NCBI GenBank assembly: GCA_012719445.1 | Contig: JAAYAH010000051.1 | Span: forward strand, 32,434 to 96,433 | From: Actinomycetales bacterium | GTDB taxonomy: Bacteria > Actinomycetota > Actinomycetes > Actinomycetales > Kineosporiaceae | Reading direction: 5' to 3' | DNA length: 64,000 nt | Part shown: piece after piece, positions 61,902 through 64,000 of the stretch | Numbering within the stretch: position 1 is the first letter of the stretch | Layout of the letters: every line of letters starts with the position of its first letter | Notes under the pieces: model-generated | What the model was told of the DNA's origin: nothing | Databases searched by the model: none | Seen by the model: only the letters and a program-made list of their open reading frames with translations | Translations under genes and position numbers: made by a program

Positions 61902-63233
61902 ATGAACCTGCCTCGGTCGAGGCACCCCGGACGGAGGGCGCGCCTCGCCGTCCTCGCCACCCTGTGCACCCTCGTCCCCCTTGCGGCCGCCCAGCCGGCG
62001 TCCGCCCTCGAGCTCACGGACATCTCGACGCCGGTGACGGGGCAAGCGACCTGGTTCTACGCCCTCGGCGGTCCGTACGGCGGATGCGGGATGCCGCAGA
62101 GCGAGATCGACTCCCAGAACTTCGTCGCGCTCAACGTCTACAACCTGCCCGGTGACTACTCGACGTTCTACAACCGCCCGATGGCCGCGTCGCTCGCCGA
62201 CAAGATGGGGCTGTGGAACAACGGCCACAACTGCGGTCGCTGGGTGGAGGTGACCATCGGCGACTACTGCACCGGGGACAACGACGGAGCGATGAACAAG
62301 CCCTTCTGCCGGAACGGAGAGTGGGTCACCGACAAGTACAACGGGGCGAAGCTCAACATGCTCGTCGCGGACAGCTGCGGTGACGGCAACGCCTGGTGCC
62401 GGGACGATCCGTACCACCTCGACCTGGCCGAGGCCTCGCTGAACAAGTTCGTCAAGGACGGGGCACCCGTCGGCGACATGAACCCGAACCACTGGAACAA
62501 CCGGAAGATCAGCTGGAAGTTCATCGAGGCTCCGGACTACTCCGGTGACATCCGGATCGGCTTCCTGCAGAGCGCGCAGCCGTGGTGGCCCGCCATCGCC
62601 GTCTCGCACCTGCCCAACGGGCTGCACGGCGTCGAGTACTACCAGGACGGGACCTGGAAGACCGCCGAGATGAACGGGGACATGGGGCAGTCGTACATCC
62701 TCGGCGGCACCAGCCCCGGCGGCTCGGACTTCTCGATCCGGGTGCGGGACGTCGACGACGAGCTCATCAACGACGGCCGGGTGTACAACTTCACCTTCCC
62801 GTCGTCGTGTGCTCCCGTCTGCCAGGGCGCGTACACGGCGACCACGTACACCACCTCCACCTCCCCGGAGGAGACGGTCACCACGACGTCGAGTGACGGC
62901 ACCGTGACCACGACCACGTCGGGCGGCTCCTCGGACGGGCCGTCGTGCACCGCGACCTACCGGAACTCCCAGGCATGGCCGGGCGGGTTCCAGGGCGAGG
63001 TGACGGTCACCGCGGGCGACTCGGCGGTGAAGAACTGGACCGTCAGCTGGACCACCGGGTCGGGTGAGTCGATCATCTACGCCTGGAACACCAGCCTGAC
63101 CACATCCGGGACCTCGGTGACCGCCAAGAGCGTCGCCTACAACGCCGCGCTCGCAGCCGGCGGCTCGGTGACCTTCGGGTTCGTCGCGAACGGCTCGTCG
63201 TCGGCACCGGCCCTCTCCTGCTCGGCCTCGTGA
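61902..63233 (+). CDS. Secreted expansin-like protein with CBM2
   Basis: 443 aa from ATG 61902, chosen because aagga ends six bases before it. A signal peptide (RRARLAVLATLCTLVPLAAAQPASA) ends near residue 34. Residues about 40-175 form the double-psi beta-barrel with TWFYALGGPYGGCGMP, CGRWVEV and the His-x-Asp motif YHLDLAEASL. A second beta-sandwich domain follows (about 185-290). A Thr/Ser linker (TTYTTSTSPEETVTTTSS region) leads to a C-terminal CBM2 (about 340-443; NSQAWPGGFQGEVTV, NWTVSW and the terminal Cys in LSCSAS). Bacterial expansins loosen cellulose without cutting it; CBM2 binds cellulose. It probably acts on plant or self cellulose-like walls. Confidence 0.92.
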   Translation: MNLPRSRHPGRRARLAVLATLCTLVPLAAAQPASALELTDISTPVTGQATWFYALGGPYGGCGMPQSEIDSQNFVALNVYNLPGDYSTFYNRPMAASLADKMGLWNNGHNCGRWVEVTIGDYCTGDNDGAMNKPFCRNGEWVTDKYNGAKLNMLVADSCGDGNAWCRDDPYHLDLAEASLNKFVKDGAPVGDMNPNHWNNRKISWKFIEAPDYSGDIRIGFLQSAQPWWPAIAVSHLPNGLHGVEYYQDGTWKTAEMNGDMGQSYILGGTSPGGSDFSIRVRDVDDELINDGRVYNFTFPSSCAPVCQGAYTATTYTTSTSPEETVTTTSSDGTVTTTTSGGSSDGPSCTATYRNSQAWPGGFQGEVTVTAGDSAVKNWTVSWTTGSGESIIYAWNTSLTTSGTSVTAKSVAYNAALAAGGSVTFGFVANGSSSAPALSCSAS

Positions 63234-63237
63234 GACA

Positions 63238-63280
63238 GGGCCCCGTGCGAAGGCCCACCAGCGGCCTTCGCACGGGGCCC
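63238..63280 (+). terminator. Terminator of the expansin gene
   Basis: Perfect 18-bp stem (63238-63255 with 63263-63280), seven-base loop, five bases after the stop. Confidence 0.85.
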
Positions 63281-63663
63281 GACCCCCCTCCGGGCGCCGC
63301 TCGCCGGTGTGGGATACGGCAGCTCGTCGCGGCCCGACCCGTCAGGGCGCCGCTCCCTGTGCCGGGCACAGTGCCCGGTCGCGGAGCCGACGCTGCTCGT
63401 CGGCCGAGCAGCTCCGCCGACGAGCGGCGGTCAGCTCCGTGGTCAATGCCGAGCAGTTCTGTGGCCGATTCAGCACGGACAGTGGACGGCTCGCTCCGGT
63501 GAACCCCGGGGGGTGAGGAAATGAGTCCATGACATACCGGGCGTGATGGGCAAATCGCTCTGCGGTACCGGACTCAGTTCACGTCCTGCGGCGCCGGCAC
63601 GAGCCGGGGATGCGGGGGAGCCGCAGGGGAAAACCCGCGGGTGACGACATGTGACCGGCCGAT
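63281..63663. other. Structured intergenic region upstream of the rrn promoter
   Basis: No gene is visible. Two perfect hairpins stand out: 63362-63378 (8-bp stem, one-base centre) and 63395-63425 (10-bp stem). They may be parts of the rrn upstream region; no FIS-like or UP element can be asserted. Confidence 0.4.
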
Positions 63664-63692
63664 TTGACTCTCCCGCGTCACCTGCCTAATGT
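63664..63692 (+). promoter_or_regulatory. Near-consensus promoter of an rRNA operon
   Basis: TTGACT (63664-63669), 17-bp spacer, TAATGT (63687-63692). This is the best sigma-70-type promoter in the window and lies upstream of the rrn leader motif. Predicted start near 63699. Confidence 0.75.
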
Positions 63693-63698
63693 TCTTCC

Positions 63699-64000
63699 TG
63701 CCGCACGGCGAGGAGGAACGGACACCGAGGAGGTGGCCGGTCCCCCGAGCGGCTCTCAGACGGAACCGGCGGGATCATCCCGCGCAGGATCCGTGTGGGA
63801 GAACCTCACCCACCGACTCCCCCTCGGGGAGCTGTGGGTGCGCAAGACCAGCCCCCGCGGACGCGGTCATCGCTGATGCTGGTGCGCGTGTGTTCCTTGA
63901 GAACTCAACAGTGTGTCGATGGTTGATGCCAATGTTTTTCCTCGTTTTCTGGGGGTGGCTGGCTGGCCTGTTGTGGTTGGTTGGTTGTTCCTGGATTTGA
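63699..64000 (+). ncRNA. rRNA operon leader (16S gene beyond the window)
   Basis: The sequence around 63891-63925 (tgttccttgagaactcaaca then gtgtgtcgatg, with gatgccaatgtttttcc following) is the conserved leader motif found a few hundred bases before actinobacterial 16S genes; it takes part in antitermination and RNase III processing. A hairpin at 63807-63840 precedes it. The mature 16S sequence itself is not reached. The GT-rich last 60 bases also fit a leader. Confidence 0.75.

Overview
The window is high-GC actinobacterial DNA: strong third-position GC, frequent GTG starts, stop/start overlaps, and many genes whose start codon lies 6-8 nt after a TANNNT -10 box (leaderless mRNAs). Gene content points to Pseudonocardiales or a relative. 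It has a mabA/inhA-type fatty-acid synthase II pair, the Rv1473A-like HTH gene beside an ABC-F gene, the NfeD-paraslipin pair beside an Rv1486c-sized protein, divergent glgC/glgA, an Acg-type nitroreductase and an F420-type oxidoreductase. The genus is inference only.

Layout. 1-22.2 kb is mostly housekeeping: ABC-F C-terminus, small HTH regulator, ABC exporter, an SDR without the catalytic motif, sirtuin, SURF1, fabG-inhA-histidine phosphatase, LLM oxidoreductase, glgC and glgA (divergent), an ABC ATPase, NfeD-paraslipin, a secreted lytic transglycosylase, a TSUP permease with an rRNA methyltransferase, an Acg-like nitroreductase behind a DosR-like box, an EAL-CBS protein and a CapA-like lipoprotein. 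22.4-48.1 kb is an accessory, cell-envelope and type VII-like region: FN3 protein, MoxR ATPase, DUF58, transglutaminase-like membrane protein, Ser/Thr kinase, a 109-aa helical protein, a 219-aa protein, a WXG100-like protein and a 1563-aa Rhs toxin with an adjoining immunity candidate. After these come an IstB remnant, a DUF234-type ATPase with a striking palindrome, two tandem membrane-anchored DsbA-like proteins and a 1442-aa FHA-FtsK/SpoIIIE (EssC/EccC-like) ATPase. 48.5-63.2 kb holds a secreted SGNH hydrolase, a FIST and GGDEF-EAL signalling pair, an Agd3-like secreted deacetylase candidate, Tex, an FG-GAP/galactose-oxidase-like protein, a broken chimeric MarR gene and a secreted expansin-CBM2 protein. 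The last ~340 bases carry a near-consensus promoter and the leader of a ribosomal RNA operon whose 16S gene starts beyond the window.

How parts may work together. The WXG100-like protein, the N-terminal helical domain of the Rhs protein and the EssC/EccC-like ATPase suggest a minimal type VII-like route that exports a polymorphic toxin. The kinase, MoxR and DUF58 genes are plausible regulators or assembly factors, but this is inference from gene neighbourhood. The toxin tip and its immunity candidate have visibly lower GC than the Rhs body and match no family I recognise; they are the strongest candidates for something undescribed. Other notable points are a MarR pseudogene carrying a 100-bp copy (95 identities) of the deacetylase gene, predicted catalytic losses in the sirtuin, the SDR and the transglutaminase-like protein, and a seven-codon leaderless mini-ORF overlapping the TSUP start.
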